Below, piece by piece: positions 1 to 11,349 of a DNA stretch of 64,000 nucleotides. The DNA is from Bedellia somnulentella (taxonomy: Eukaryota > Arthropoda > Insecta > Lepidoptera > Bedelliidae). The translations under genes were made by a program, and so were the position numbers. The stretch lies in NCBI GenBank assembly GCA_963576735.1, contig OY755174.1, positions 1,302,001 through 1,366,000 of the forward strand, in the 5' to 3' direction. How positions within the stretch are numbered: position 1 is the first letter of the stretch; every line of letters starts with the position of its first letter. The notes under the pieces were generated by a model. It worked only from the letters and a program-made list of their open reading frames with translations. It did no database searches and was not told the DNA's origin.

Positions 1-24
1 GTGAGTATATGTATGTATGTAATT
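1..24 (+). mobile_element. SINE-A, 3' tail only (cut by window start)
   Basis: The window opens with GTGAGTATATGTATGTATG, the 3' terminus that ends the complete SINE-A copies at 12966-13214 and 63597-63718. The body lies outside the window. Confidence 0.6.
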
Positions 25-3000
25 TATTAATAATGTAGTCCCGTTTTTAATATTTATACATGTGATGAGTTTAGAATCGAAACTTTCAAATACATTTGTA
101 GTAACTTAGAATCCCGAGTGTAAGGTCACAGTCGTGCGTTGCTCCCGACTCCAGAACATTGCCCTAAAGGAAATTCTTGAACGTTTACAGATTAGCAGTT
201 ACGTCTAATTGCGTTTTTTGCTTTCTAGAAAGCCTGGATTCCGAATGACCCATTTGGCAGTGTAGCAACTTTTGTCAAATTAATACTTTTTCAATAATCT
301 GGATTTCCCGGACGTATGTTTTCAAAATCTATGTTAGTTATTAAAAACTGCATCTTAATTAAGAACTAATTATTTAGTTGTGTTTTAAATTTGAAACCGT
401 TTATAGTACTTCATTTTAACATATAAAAATTGTAAGGCATTAGTATAAAAATAAACGTACTCAACGGTGAACGTCCATGTACACAAAATCATACAACTTT
501 TTGTTAGCTTTAAATGCATTCATAGTAGGGTAACCGTGATATTTCAACATGTCGTATTTGTCTTTCCTTTAACTGCGTAAAACATATTTGTATCGTGATC
601 AAGCACCTTCTCATCTTATACGATTGTCAGCCAAGCCAACATTTAATAATTCCTTCAACAGCTTCAGTAAACTCCGTACGAACTCGTAACTCTTAATTTT
701 ATAGAACCTGAATAGTGACAACTCAAACACAATCAAAAATCTAAATCCCAAAACCTATACATAGAATACATGAGCTCACCAACGACGCTTCGACCAAATG
801 TCCCTAAGTAAAATCGAAACAGTTATCGGTTTAAATGTCGCTGAACCCGTACAGTTTTTGTCCTAATTAATCGGTAATGTGTGGCCATCGTCACACTCGT
901 ATGACGTGTATAGTCGCGCCGTTTTAGCACGCCCACCAGCGAAACGGTCGAATGAAAAAACTTGGCACGACGTCCAACCCTTTTTGTATCATGGCGCTTT
1001 CAGATGTAACGTCACTGCCGACGATGGCGCCATGACCTTTAAATAGGTGCTGCTGATGCAATTTAACCTTCCAGGCCCTTGCATTTTATGATATTCTATA
1101 TGTTATCTATTAAACAATTTGCATTTTAAAGTTTAACCATGTCATTGTAATGATATCGCCATGTTGCTAGAGTACTTGAAAACCTTAGAATTTCAAATCA
1201 AATCTTTAAAATTGATATCTTCACTTGACCCCTAGTAATAAAAGTGAATAGAATATAGATGATGAGATGTTGTTCAGAACCTTAGTTGTCTAACACGAAA
1301 CGGTATACGACCACTGTCGTAATCTCGTACGTTATTCCAAGAAACATTTGAGTAGATATTTTGTATGTTTTCTCATAAAGCGAGTATGGTACATTGTGGA
1401 TACGGTTCGAATACATAAATCACAGCACGCGCGTTTTCCTTAAGCCTCCTTTCCTCCTGGAGTTGGTACCCCTTACTATTCCGCCTCAATTCTTATTTTA
1501 AATAGTTTGGTCAAGTAAGAGTATGTGACTCGCCCGAATATGGAATCGTAGAAGCAAATATAGGTAAGCACGAGATAGATAAAGAATAGTATGTTTAATT
1601 TTCGACCCTACAACAAAACGCACATTTAACTTAATTTTGCAAAGTTTGTTGAAATTCAAATTACTTTGTATTACGTATAATCTCAATGTTACGGAAATAA
1701 ATTGCTGTGCCAAACGGACATACAGATAATTGTTATTTTACCATTCAGCTACGAAACCCTTATAACCAAGCGCTCATTAATTTTGAACACCTAATATAAA
1801 ATGCCATAGCAGCCATATTTCCCATTCCCATCAGGTTTAGTTTTAGCCCTTTCATGGGGGTTTTCAAAAATATAATTTAAATGTCAAGGAGCTTAATTTC
1901 TCAATGAAATCAACCATGCACACTCAAAACATTAATGATGCGGTAAATCTTCGAATATTAAACACGAGCATGTAATATTTCTGAGATTACAGCATAATTT
2001 ACTATGTAAGTACTCCCTGTGATTTATCGAATTGTTTTAAAACATTTACGTAAATTACTTCTTTTATGATACGATGTTTCGGAAACGCTGCCAAAGCTTG
2101 TATTTATTATTACTAATTGTTGCAAAGATTTAATTGACTCTGGCATTGCATAAAGAGTAAGGAACATTTGACGTCATGTCATTGTAATTTCGAAAGTTAC
2201 TGTGTTTGTATTGACGTCGTTTGCCTGTGATCCAGTCGCAGACTTTATATTTGTCTGTTTGTTTGTCATAGCATCGTGTTTGCCTGTGCGAGCGGAATTA
2301 TTTGTACTGTCATGATTTAAAGTGTGAATTTTCTGACTACGCTTGCGCATACAATATACAATTGTATGCACAGATATTGCGTATACATAAGGTTACTTTG
2401 GGACATGACCGATGCTGATTTAGTTTTACTTAGTTCCTTGTAAGTCGTTTCTATTTCACTAACAGTCAAGTTCGGCTTGTTTTTGGTAATTTATATTTCG
2501 TTCTGTGTGAGTGCTATTATGTCAGATATTCCAAACCCATGCATCACTGATCCAAATGAAACGAAAAAGTAACATCTTCAATACATACTGTTGCAAGTGT
2601 ATTTAGTAGGTGGTATAACATTATGGATGTCAAATGCGCGATTCTTCTAATAGGATAAGAAATAATGATGCATTCGTTTGAATTATGAATCAGAACTTTC
2701 ATTCCATGACGAAGATCCATCATTCTGATGGGTTAGTTAGAAATTGAAATGTGGCAGCGTGGTGAGAGGTAGTTTGGATTTGTTATGTAGTTATGGTCCA
2801 ATATTGATATAATGCATTTGCGGTTTCATTTGGAATTGACACGAAATTGTCATAAATGTTGTAATTTTTAATTCTATTACTAAATTTGAAAAGGTGCTGA
2901 ATAAATAGCCAATAATTGTAATGCAAATTAAAGGTATAAAAAATACTGTTTTGTTTAAGAGATTAATTATCATTTTGAAAATAGTTAGTATGGTGTAAAT

Positions 3001-3085
3001 GTGCTTCTCTATATGAGTTATGAGACGGAGCTGGACTCGTTTAGCATTTCTCCAATTAAGATTGATGTAAGTTGATTGTATCGTA
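25..3085. other. No gene recognised
   Basis: AT-rich sequence with only short chance reading frames. I see no splice-bounded coding block, RNA gene or repeat structure that I can support. Confidence 0.5.
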
Positions 3086-3250
3086 TAATCTTCTTATATA
3101 TATGAAAGAAAATGGTGTTAGTTAACCTATTTATAACTCAAGAACGGATAAACCAATTTGGCTGAAAATTTATTGAGAGATAGCTTAGAACCAGAAAAAA
3201 GACATTGGATACTTTCTTTAATATAAAAAGGAGGGAATTTTGTTTGTATG
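3086..3250 (+). repeat. Dispersed-repeat-like block
   Basis: The stretch has phrases (ACTCAAGAACGGATAAACC, GATAGCTTAGAACCAG) that I recall from dispersed lepidopteran repeats. No second copy exists in the window and no termini are visible, so the family is not assigned. Confidence 0.3.
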
Positions 3251-3821
3251 TGAGTAAAGACAAGGCTTCGCAACAACTTCACTGGTTTCAAACATTCTTT
3301 CACCAATGGAAAGCTAAACTATTCAGAAGCAACTTAGGCTAGATAATCATGCTAAAAATCGTAGAGGGTAAGCAGAGAAAATACTTAACATTACCGGTGC
3401 GAACCGTGGCGGACCAACAGTAAAAAATAGTTACGCATCATCAAATCAAAAACTAATATGTTTACTCTTTGTTATCTCGAGTCTCCACTATTCTTAATGC
3501 GCAATAACATACTGGTTGTATTCTAAAGACAATAATTGGTATTATCATATGTTGACGTCGTCACAAACTCGCAAGTAAAGATGGAGTCAATGTGATAATC
3601 GTCACAGTAATTCGTGGGACCTTGCTACCGATTAGCTCAGGCATGCTATGATGTGTGACGTCGGTAATTTTGTGATTGCGATTAGCAATTGCATATGCTC
3701 TGAGCCGGCCTTCTGTTTACGATTGGACATCAATCTTGATGGACTAGCACCACATTACCTTATGTTATGCGGTTTAATGCTGATCTAAGAACAGTTGAAA
3801 TTGCTTAAAGTATACGTACTT

Positions 3822-4063
3822 ATATACATATACGCACGACCGTAAAACCCAAAAAGGAGAGCCAGAGATTCAGAGCAAGAAACTCCTCAGCAACATTTGG
3901 AATCGATAGGGGACAAGATGGTAGAATTAAAGTATCGTTGGTGATGGGTTTCCAACCGCATCGACCAAAAACCACTTAAAAAAGCCCCATACCATTAGTC
4001 TCCTCTTTCTACATCCGTAGGTAGAAAGGGGTAATGACATTCTAAGCCGGCACTACACGGCAA
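3822..4063 (-). mobile_element. SINE-A copy, diverged
   Basis: Minus-strand copy. Read on the plus strand it runs from a degenerate (CATA)n tail through GAGCCAGAG and GGTGATGGGTTTCCAACCGC to AGCCGGCACTACACGG. It is more diverged than the copy at 51085-51335, suggesting an older insertion. Confidence 0.7.
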
Positions 4064-4644
4064 AAGTATACGTACAAATATTAAGCCATCCAACATATTA
4101 TCCTCACCCTCAGGATTAAATTAACTATGGTCCGGTTAAAAGCGGTCCCGACTTCCTCGGAAATGAACAGTATTGTACTATTTGTACTGCCTGTATCCAA
4201 TGGTTTCTTGCCAAGGTTATGGGATTATGTTGGATCATACCTGATTCGCCTTTTGGCATAACTAAGTTAGCTAGGTAGAAAATATGCATGTTATTGTTGT
4301 TTTTTTAATATGTCTTTGACACTACATTAACTTCTGTGAAGACGCCATTTGTTTCGCCAGTAGTTAGTACAATTTTTTGGCGAACGTTTTTTCCATTTGT
4401 CTTTACCATATCCAGGGTAAAAATCTGTCTTTTCACCCGCCAATAAAACTAGCAATAATATTAAGTGTGTAAATTTTGTTCATTCGTCGTAACAGGTGGT
4501 AAGTGGTTGGCGATAATTGCCATCCATAATCTCAGTTATCCCGTATCAATGTATCCCCTAATGTCAATGTTCCCGTTAAATTAATTGCAATATCCTACAA
4601 AATATAGAATTTATTTTGCTTCATTTTTAATATTTTATTCATAA
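4064..4644. other. No gene recognised
   Basis: Intergenic-looking sequence between SINE-A and the first Helitron. Nothing further can be supported. Confidence 0.5.
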
Positions 4645-5439
4645 CTAGTGGATCGTCCCAGCTTCGCACGGGTAGCGTTGCTTTTTTAAATATCTGAGGT
4701 TTCTTTTTTCAGTCACTGCTCAAGCATTGTGAAATTCAGCGCAATGTTTTCAATTTATTAAATTTATAGCACTCCCTAAATAGTGTAGTTTGGTGATTTT
4801 AAATGCGTTTTGATGAACGGTTCAGTATTTCCGTTTAATAGCAAATTTTCGAATAAAACGCTATGAAGTATTTATAACAATCTAAAAAATAAATCATTAC
4901 GTGTTGTAGGATGCAACTACTGGTGCCATCTAGTATGTTATATGTAAATTAGTAACGATTCGGTTTTGGTCACGGGCGCGATGGCTTCCGTTATGTATAA
5001 TTTCGGTGTTTCTCTACCGATTTCTATGATTCTTTTTTTATTGAATAGGTTATAATGTAACCTTTTTTTAAATTTGGGATGAGTAAGAGGTTAACAAACG
5101 TAAGAGTAAACAAATCCGAACTGCTAAGCTATCAAGAATTACACGTGTTATTGTGAGTCAACCGTAAAAGATAGACATAAACTGCGCCAGTGTCGAAAAA
5201 ATTTTTCTTTCCTCTAATAACATCTTTTATTTATGAGTAATAATCCCCACATGAGGAATTCATGTCAAAAAACATTAAATTATGTGATAGTTAGGCGTTG
5301 CCAACATTTGCATTCTATCTGAAAAGGTAGACAAGTGGCCGTCCGAATTAGTTAAAATTCGGAGGTAGGAAACGCAAACACTACTTGAACGTGTAAAAAA
5401 GAATCAAAGGATAGAGAAATTTCGCGCTGGATGCCAACT

Positions 5440-5513
5440 GACACTGTAGCTCAGTTGGCAGAGCGACGGGGGCGTATACCCGAAGGTCGCGGGTTCGAAC
5501 CCCGCCAGTGTCG
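5440..5513 (+). tRNA. tRNA-like Pol III unit, copy 1 (probably not a decoding tRNA)
   Basis: The acceptor arms pair over 7 bp (GACACTG with CAGTGTC). The D-arm is GCTC/GAGC and the T-arm is GCGGG-TTCGAAC-CCCGC. Internal promoter boxes are intact (TAGCTCAGTTGGC and GGTTCGAAC). The anticodon arm is abnormal: CGGG pairs with CCCG around an 8-nt loop GGCGTATA with no U at position 33 and an A.A mismatch below it. TTTTT follows within 8 nt, a plausible Pol III stop. I see a transcribable tRNA-like RNA rather than a normal adaptor. Lepidopteran tRNA-derived repeats are the likely source. Confidence 0.55.
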
Positions 5514-5754
5514 AAATTTTTCTTTCCTCTAATAACATCTTTTATTTATGAGTAATAATCCCCACATGAGGAATTCATGTCAAAAAACATTAAATTATGT
5601 GATAGTTAGGCGTTTCCAACATTTGCATTCTATCTGAAAAGGTAGACAAGTGGCCGTCCGAATTAGTTAAAATTCGGAGGTAGGAAACGCAAACACTACT
5701 TGAACGTGTAAAAAAGAAACAAAGGATAGAGAAATTTCGCGCTGGATGCCAACT

Positions 5755-5828
5755 GACACTGTAGCTCAGTTGGCAGAGCGACGGGGGCGTATACCCGAAG
5801 GTCGCGGGTTCGAACCCCGCCAGTGTCG
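5755..5828 (+). tRNA. tRNA-like Pol III unit, copy 2
   Basis: Same sequence as copy 1 by eye, 315 bp downstream, with the same odd 8-nt anticodon loop and the following T-run. Confidence 0.55.
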
Positions 5829-6069
5829 AAATTTTTCTTTCCTCTAATAACATCTTTTATTTATGAGTAATAATCCCCACATGAGGAATTCATGTCAAAA
5901 AACATTAAATTATGTGATAGTTAGGCGTTTCCAACATTTGCATTCTATCTGAAAAGGTAGACAAGTGGCCGTCCGAATTAGTTAAAATTCGGAGGTAGGA
6001 AACGCAAACACTACTTGAACGTGTAAAAAAGAAACAAAGGATAGAGAAATTTCGCGCTGGATGCCAACT

Positions 6070-6143
6070 GACACTGTAGCTCAGTTGGCAGAGCGACGGG
6101 GGCGTATACCCGAAGGTCGCGGGTTCGAACCCCGCCAGTGTCG
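6070..6143 (+). tRNA. tRNA-like Pol III unit, copy 3
   Basis: Same sequence as copies 1 and 2. The whole 315-bp unit is identical by eye to the unit holding copy 2. Confidence 0.55.
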
Positions 6144-6384
6144 AAATTTTTCTTTCCTCTAATAACATCTTTTATTTATGAGTAATAATCCCCACATGAG
6201 GAATTCATGTCAAAAAACATTAAATTATGTGATAGTTAGGCGTTTCCAACATTTGCATTCTATCTGAAAAGGTAGACAAGTGGCCGTCCGAATTAGTTAA
6301 AATTCGGAGGTAGGAAACGCAAACACTACTTGAACGTGTAAAAAAGAATCAAAGGATAGAGAAATTTCGCGCTGGATGCCAACT

Positions 6385-6458
6385 GACACTGTAGCTCAGT
6401 TGGCAGAGCGACGGGGGCGTATACCCGAAGGTCGCGGGTTCGAACCCCGCCAGTGTCG
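6385..6458 (+). tRNA. tRNA-like Pol III unit, copy 4
   Basis: Same tRNA-like body. Its unit carries the T variant (GAATC) shared only with unit 1, a marker for the order of duplication. Confidence 0.55.
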
Positions 6459-6699
6459 AAATTTTTCTTTCCTCTAATAACATCTTTTATTTATGAGTAA
6501 TAATCCCCACATGAGGAATTCATGTCAAAAAACATTAAATTATGTGATAGTTAGGCGTTTCCAACATTTGCATTCTATCTGAAAAGGTAGACAAGTGGCC
6601 GTCCGAATTAGTTAAAATTCGGAGGTAGGAAACGCAAACACTACTTGAACGTGTAAAAAAGAAACAAAGGATAGAGAAATTTCGCGCTGGATGCCAACT

Positions 6700-6773
6700 G
6701 ACACTGTAGCTCAGTTGGCAGAGCGACGGGGGCGTATACCCGAAGGTCGCGGGTTCGAACCCCGCCAGTGTCG
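6700..6773 (+). tRNA. tRNA-like Pol III unit, copy 5
   Basis: Last complete body. The repeat runs on for 37 nt after it and stops where Helitron sequence resumes at 6811. Confidence 0.55.
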
Positions 6774-7134
6774 AAATTTTTCTTTCCTCTAATAACATCT
6801 TTTATTTATGAAAAATTTTACTGATTGCATTTTTGGCATCAGTATCGATCCCTAATCACCACCTGATGGTTATTTTGAAAATATATTTCATGTACAGAAT
6901 TGACCTCTCTACAGATTTATTATAAGTATAGATTATATGAAATATTATTTTAATCATCTGCTTCTGCCAGTGCCATTTCTTTTCAATTCATATGGTTCTC
7001 TTGTGTCAGATTGGTGTCTATACTTTACTTAAGGGTATGTTTTTTTCGTTCTTAGTAACAACTATTACTCATTACAATAAAGCTTTCAGAGTTTAAAAAT
7101 CCAACTGGGAACGTTGCATCGCTGTTTGTGCATA

Positions 7135-8073
7135 TCTATACTTATAATAAATCTGTAGAGAGGTCAATTCTGTACATGAAACATAATTTCAAAATAACTA
7201 TTAGGGGTTGATTAGTGATCGATACTGATGACAAAAATGCAATCAGTAAAATTTTTGTCTGTCTGTCGGTTTGTATGTTCCTTATGGAAACAAAAACTAC
7301 TCTACGGATTTTAACGAAACTTGGTACAATCATTCTTCATACTCCTGGGCAGGTTATAGTATACTTTGCGGCAGAGTAGTAAAGGGGAATTTTGGGAAAA
7401 CCGGAGAAGTAACTCCATTTTTTAAGCTTCCGTCGCGTTTGCAGCCTTAATGGTTAAAGTTACTTAGAAATCACATATCACGGAAATATTCTACATAAAA
7501 TTGTCTAAAAAATATTCCACAACAGCATATGCCTATCTCTTATGTTTAACTCACAATAACACGTGTAACTCCTGATAGCTTGACAGTTCGGAGCATTCTG
7601 ATGATATATGTTTACTTTCGCGTTTATTATACTCTCACTCACCCTTAATTTAAAAACGATAACATTATCACCTATTCAACCAAGAAAGAATCATAGAAAT
7701 CGGTACAGAAACACCAAAGTTATACAATGAAATAAAATAGACCAAAACCAAATCCTTACTAACCTGCATATAACATACTAGATGGCGCCAGTAGTTTCAT
7801 CCTACATTGTTTCTTTTGTAGATTGTTTTAAATACTTCATAGCATTTTACTCAACTTCAACTCTACCAACTCAACCTGAAAATTAGCTTATCTTCAGATA
7901 TACAAAACCGTTCATAAAAGCGCTTTCAAAATCACAAAGTTACAATATTGTGAAGTGCTACAAATTGTTATCAAGGCAAGGCGCTAAATTTCATAAATCT
8001 TGAGCAGTGATTGAAGAAACCTCAGATGTTTTTAAAACTACGGTACCCGTGCGGAGCTGGGCCGATCCACTAG
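7135..8073 (+). mobile_element. Helitron, plain non-autonomous copy
   Basis: Starts TCTATACTTATAATAAA after A(7134) and ends CTAG before T(8074). It is 939 bp and non-coding. The 3' end has the expected small GC-rich hairpin just upstream of CTAG (8046-8061). It lies 202 bp from the oppositely oriented Helitron at 4645-6932 and 3 bp from the next copy. Confidence 0.8.
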
Positions 8074-8195
8074 TCTTCTATACTTATAATAAATCTGTAG
8101 AGAGGTCAATTCTGTACATGAAATATATTTTCAAAATAACTATCAGGTGATGATTAGGGATCGATACTGATGCCAAAAATGCAATCAGTAAAATT

Positions 8196-8198
<3 letters not shown>

Positions 8199-8233
<35 letters not shown>
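8199..8233. repeat. (TGTC)n microsatellite inside the Helitron
   Basis: About eight perfect TGTC units, expanded relative to the neighbouring copy (two units near 7258). The corresponding run in the minus-oriented copy is near 46530-46550. Confidence 0.9.
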
Positions 8234-9082
8234 GGTTTGTATGTTCCTTATGGAAACAAAAACTACTCGACGGATTTTAACGAAACTTGGTACAATTATT
8301 CTTCATACTCCTGCACAGGTTTTTGTATACTTTCCAGCAGAGTAGTAAAGGGGAATTTTGGGAAATTTTGGGAAAACTGGAGAAGTTACTCCATTTTTGA
8401 AACTTCCGTCGCGTGTGCAGCCTTAATGGTTAAAGTTACATAAAATGTATGTATGGCGGAAAAAATCTTCATAAATTTTTCTAAAAAAAAATGTTCAACA
8501 GCATATGTCTATCTTTTATGGTTGACTCACAATATCACGTGTAACTCCTGATAGCTTAGTAGTTCGGAGTATTCTGATTATATTTGTTTACTCTTACGTT
8601 TATAATACTCTCACTCATCCCTAATTTAAAAAAGGTAACATTATTACCTATTCAATAAAAAAAATATCATAGAAATCGATAGAGAAACAGCGAAATTACA
8701 CATGAAATAAGCCATCGCGCCCGTGACCAAAACCAAATAATTACTAATTTACATATTAAATACTAGACTCAACTCAACTTCAACTCATTCTAAAAATTAG
8801 TTTATGTTCGAAGATACTCAACCGTTCATATGAGCGCTTTCACAGAAATCACGAAGCTACACCCAGGGGCTGGAAATGAAAACTTCCCTCCATTCTCACT
8901 TTGTAGTTTTTAACAGCGCAAACCTGATACAAAAGCGCGCTGTGATTTGCATATTCACCAATAGATGGCACTGTCGGTAATTGCTACATCGCGGTATGCT
9001 TTCTTCTTTATTAGAGTATATAAACCAAAAAATTCTTCTCATAGCATTGATCCTATCCGACTTAGCCTTCAGCCGCCCGGCA

Positions 9083-9197
9083 CACAAGTTATTTATGGTG
9101 ATGCCGCAGGGCCAGCAGCACCGAACCGTGGGGGTTTAAGTCGGTATAAGTCCGACTATGAGGATTTCCCCACCGGTAAACAAAAAAAATAAAAAAA
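9083..9197 (+). repeat. Poly(A)-tailed retro-fragment
   Basis: Starts near ACACAAGTTATTTATGG and ends CCCCACCGGTAAAC followed by an A-rich tail (ACAAAAAAAATAAAAAAA). It looks like a short 3' fragment of a poly(A)-tailed retroelement. The 75-codon frame across it is not recognisable. Confidence 0.3.
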
Positions 9198-10173
9198 TCA
9201 TAGCATTGATTGATAAAGTTACAATTATGCTGTCGTTGTCATAATAAATGTACGTAGTACTATACTATAGATTAGGTATGTAATGTATTATATGTTGAAG
9301 TTTGTTGTAATAGAACTTCTGTCGGGTGATTCCTTCGAAGTTCGACCCAAAATGGAGTTAATTTGGCAACATAAACTGAGTGTCATTGAAATCCAGCAAG
9401 ACGTAGCGTTCTAGCGTTGTATATCTCACTCTTTTTAATGAGTATTGAGTGAGAGCCTCATTTTACCTCATGAGGTAGCCCTTATTTGAGGCGAGGTAAA
9501 GAGAACGAACGAAATATACTCTATTAACGAGTCAACAGTGTGGCACGCGTAATGTTGCCGCTTTGCACTGAATGAGGGAAAATGAGTTCTAAATTCTAAT
9601 GTTTTATACTTGGTATTGGTATTTTTTTATAAATAAACTTAAGGGCCTCCCCGCATTTAGCAGCTATTGCGCTCACTCTTACGTCAAATTTACTGAGAGT
9701 GACAGGGACAGAAAAAACGCGCGCGCAGGATAAATGTAGTTTATTTAGTTTTATTGAGTAACTGTAATGTTTAAATGAAAAGTTCAACATCAAAGTTACA
9801 GATGTTAAAGCTACGCGTATGTAGATACATGAGTTCACATGTATGTTATGCCAGTGGAGCCTATACGGTTTTTATGAAAACAAAGCATGTTCCAATTCAA
9901 TTTTTTTCATCATATTTTTCAGTAATTTATTAAAATGTTAAACATCAAATTTTAACACCATGAACTAATCACCAACATATATTTTATTCATGTCATATCA
10001 ATATCATCAAATCAGACTTTATAGAACTTCCAAACAATCAACAACAACCTATTTTTCCGGGGACGCCCTTAATTAAATTATTCAAAATTTGTAACTTGAA
10101 ACAAACTTTCTATAACTGCTTTATTATTTTTTTTACTCACTTTGGCCCATTAATATAATTAAGCTATTATAAT

Positions 10174-10468
10174 TTGCCGTGTAGTGCCGGCTTTGCCGTG
10201 TAGTGCCGACTTAGATTGCCGTGTAGTGCCGGCTTAGAATGTCGCTACCCCTTTCTACCCACGGGTGTCGTAAGAGGTGACTAAGGGTATGGGGCCTTTA
10301 GTGGTTTTTGGGCGATGCAGTTGGAAACCCATCACCAACTATACTACATTTCTGCCATCTACTCCCCTATCAATATCCAAATGTGGCTGAGGAGATTCTA
10401 GCTCTGCAGCTCTGGCTACCCCGTTTTGGGATTAATGGCCGTGAGTATAAGTATGTATGTATGTAAGC
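10174..10468 (+). mobile_element. SINE-A with triplicated 5' end
   Basis: Full body through GCCGTGAGTATAAGTATGTATGTATG. The 5' terminal segment TTGCCGTGTAGTGCCGGCT is present three times in a row (10174, 10193, 10216). A box-B-like site GTTGGAAACCC is present. Confidence 0.8.
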
Positions 10469-11349
10469 TAATCTAAGGTAAAATTAAATGGGTACTATTT
10501 GTAAGAAAACGCTAAAATAAACTGACTAATCATTCCATCAAACTGACCCAACTCCTTCAACCGCGACACGAGTATAATGTATATATCGACTCAACATTTA
10601 AATAGTCGGTGACTCACTCACTCACTTTGGTCTATTCGAGTGCTGCCTCGACTCGCGCTTCGAAAAAGTGAGGAGCTACGTGAGGTGGTTTATATTTCAA
10701 ATACGAGAACTCCCTCATTTTCTCGCGACGAGTAACTCAAACGAGGTACCTCACGAGTGAGGGGTTATCACTAAGCAAGAAGGCTCTCTATTTCCAGTGT
10801 ATTTCTTTACTCTATGGCTACACTATTCAGGAGTGCTCTAAGTAGTAAGCATTGCGCTAAATTTCACAAATCTTGAGCAGTGTTTGAAGAAACCTCAGAT
10901 ACCAATAAAACAACGCTACCCGTGCGAAGCTGGGCCGATCCACTAGTAGCGAATAAAATTCTTCACATAGAAGACTAAGGGTAAAGTTCTTATCGCTTAA
11001 ATTAATGGAAATTCAAGGTCTAAACAATCATTAACACCGTGTATGACTTACCTAATCGAGTAACCTAGTGTCATCCATGGGTAGGGCAGACTTCAATCAG
11101 TCCTTACTTGTTTTTAACTTCATTCTAATCAACTTTAATTTCATTAGAACGACATGACACAGAATCACAAGGCGCAGTCATGGTTTATTGTGAATTGTAA
11201 TGTGAGTAATGTAGTACCGACTTATTCATAGCGATTATAGGCGTGTAATATTGATTGGTAAATGAGAAACATTCGTTCACATCTTTTTTTCTTACAACTT
11301 GTTGTTTTAGGAAGAAGGTAAGAAATGGAATTAATAAAAAAATTATCAT

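Larger units (their letters stand above)
5185..6810 (+). repeat. Tandem array, 315-bp unit, about 5.2 copies, each with a tRNA-like sequence
   Basis: The unit repeats at exactly 315 bp, judged from tRNA-like starts at 5440, 5755, 6070, 6385 and 6700. By eye units 2, 3 and 5 are identical. Unit 4 differs by GAATC for GAAAC, unit 1 shares that T and also has GCGTTGCC for GCGTTTCC. Each unit contains a hairpin (TCCGAATT/AATTCGGA, 5342-5363 in unit 1), a 10-bp inverted repeat linking leader and D-arm (5432-5441 with 5451-5460), the tRNA-like body, and a downstream TTTTT. Near-identity implies very recent amplification. Confidence 0.9.
4645..6932 (-). mobile_element. Helitron (non-autonomous) carrying a tandem tRNA-like array
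   Basis: Rolling-circle transposon signatures are present on the minus strand. The 5' end is TCTATACTTATAATAAA (6932 downward) after a host A. The 3' end is CTAG (4648-4645) before a host T, the A/T target expected for Helitrons. No Rep/helicase frame is present. Compared with the plain copy at 45711-46672, both flanks match closely (4645-5184 and 6811-6932). The middle, about 284 bp of the plain copy, is replaced by the 315-bp array at 5185-6810. One junction falls exactly where the plain copy has its (GACA)n run, which suggests capture at a microsatellite. Confidence 0.8.
8863..10816. mobile_element. Unclassified insertion with 7-bp target duplication
   Basis: This 1954-bp block splits a Helitron and is flanked by GCTACAC duplicates. 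Left end CCAGGGGCTGG; right end ...TATTTCTTTACTCTATG. I see no good terminal inverted repeat. Both flanks (9425-9500 and 10605-10765) are rich in GAGTGAG, ACTCACTC and TACCTCA(T/C)GAG motifs, as in subterminal regions of DNA transposons. It holds a SINE-A copy and a small poly(A)-tailed fragment and no transposase frame. A hAT-like non-autonomous element is possible but unproven. Confidence 0.5.
8077..10946 (+). mobile_element. Helitron interrupted by a 1.95 kb insertion
   Basis: The 5' part (8077-8862) begins TCTATACTTATAATAAA and the 3' part (10824-10946) ends CTAG. Together they make one full-length copy of about 0.91 kb. The break carries GCTACAC on both sides (8856-8862 and 10817-10823), so the sequence between is a later insertion. 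The element starts 3 bp after the previous Helitron, in the same orientation. Confidence 0.75.

Noticed and set aside
5590..6798. Three identical 87-codon minus-strand frames in the tandem array
   Set aside because: They read antisense through the tRNA-like body. They vanish in units 1 and 4 because one T makes a stop, so they are by-products of the repeat.
5185..6810. CRISPR-like array
   Set aside because: The whole 315-bp unit repeats with no variable spacers, and the genome is animal.
8237..8443. 68-codon frame (and similar frames at 7142 and 46468)
   Set aside because: They are Helitron internal sequence read through a microsatellite, with no Rep or helicase motif.
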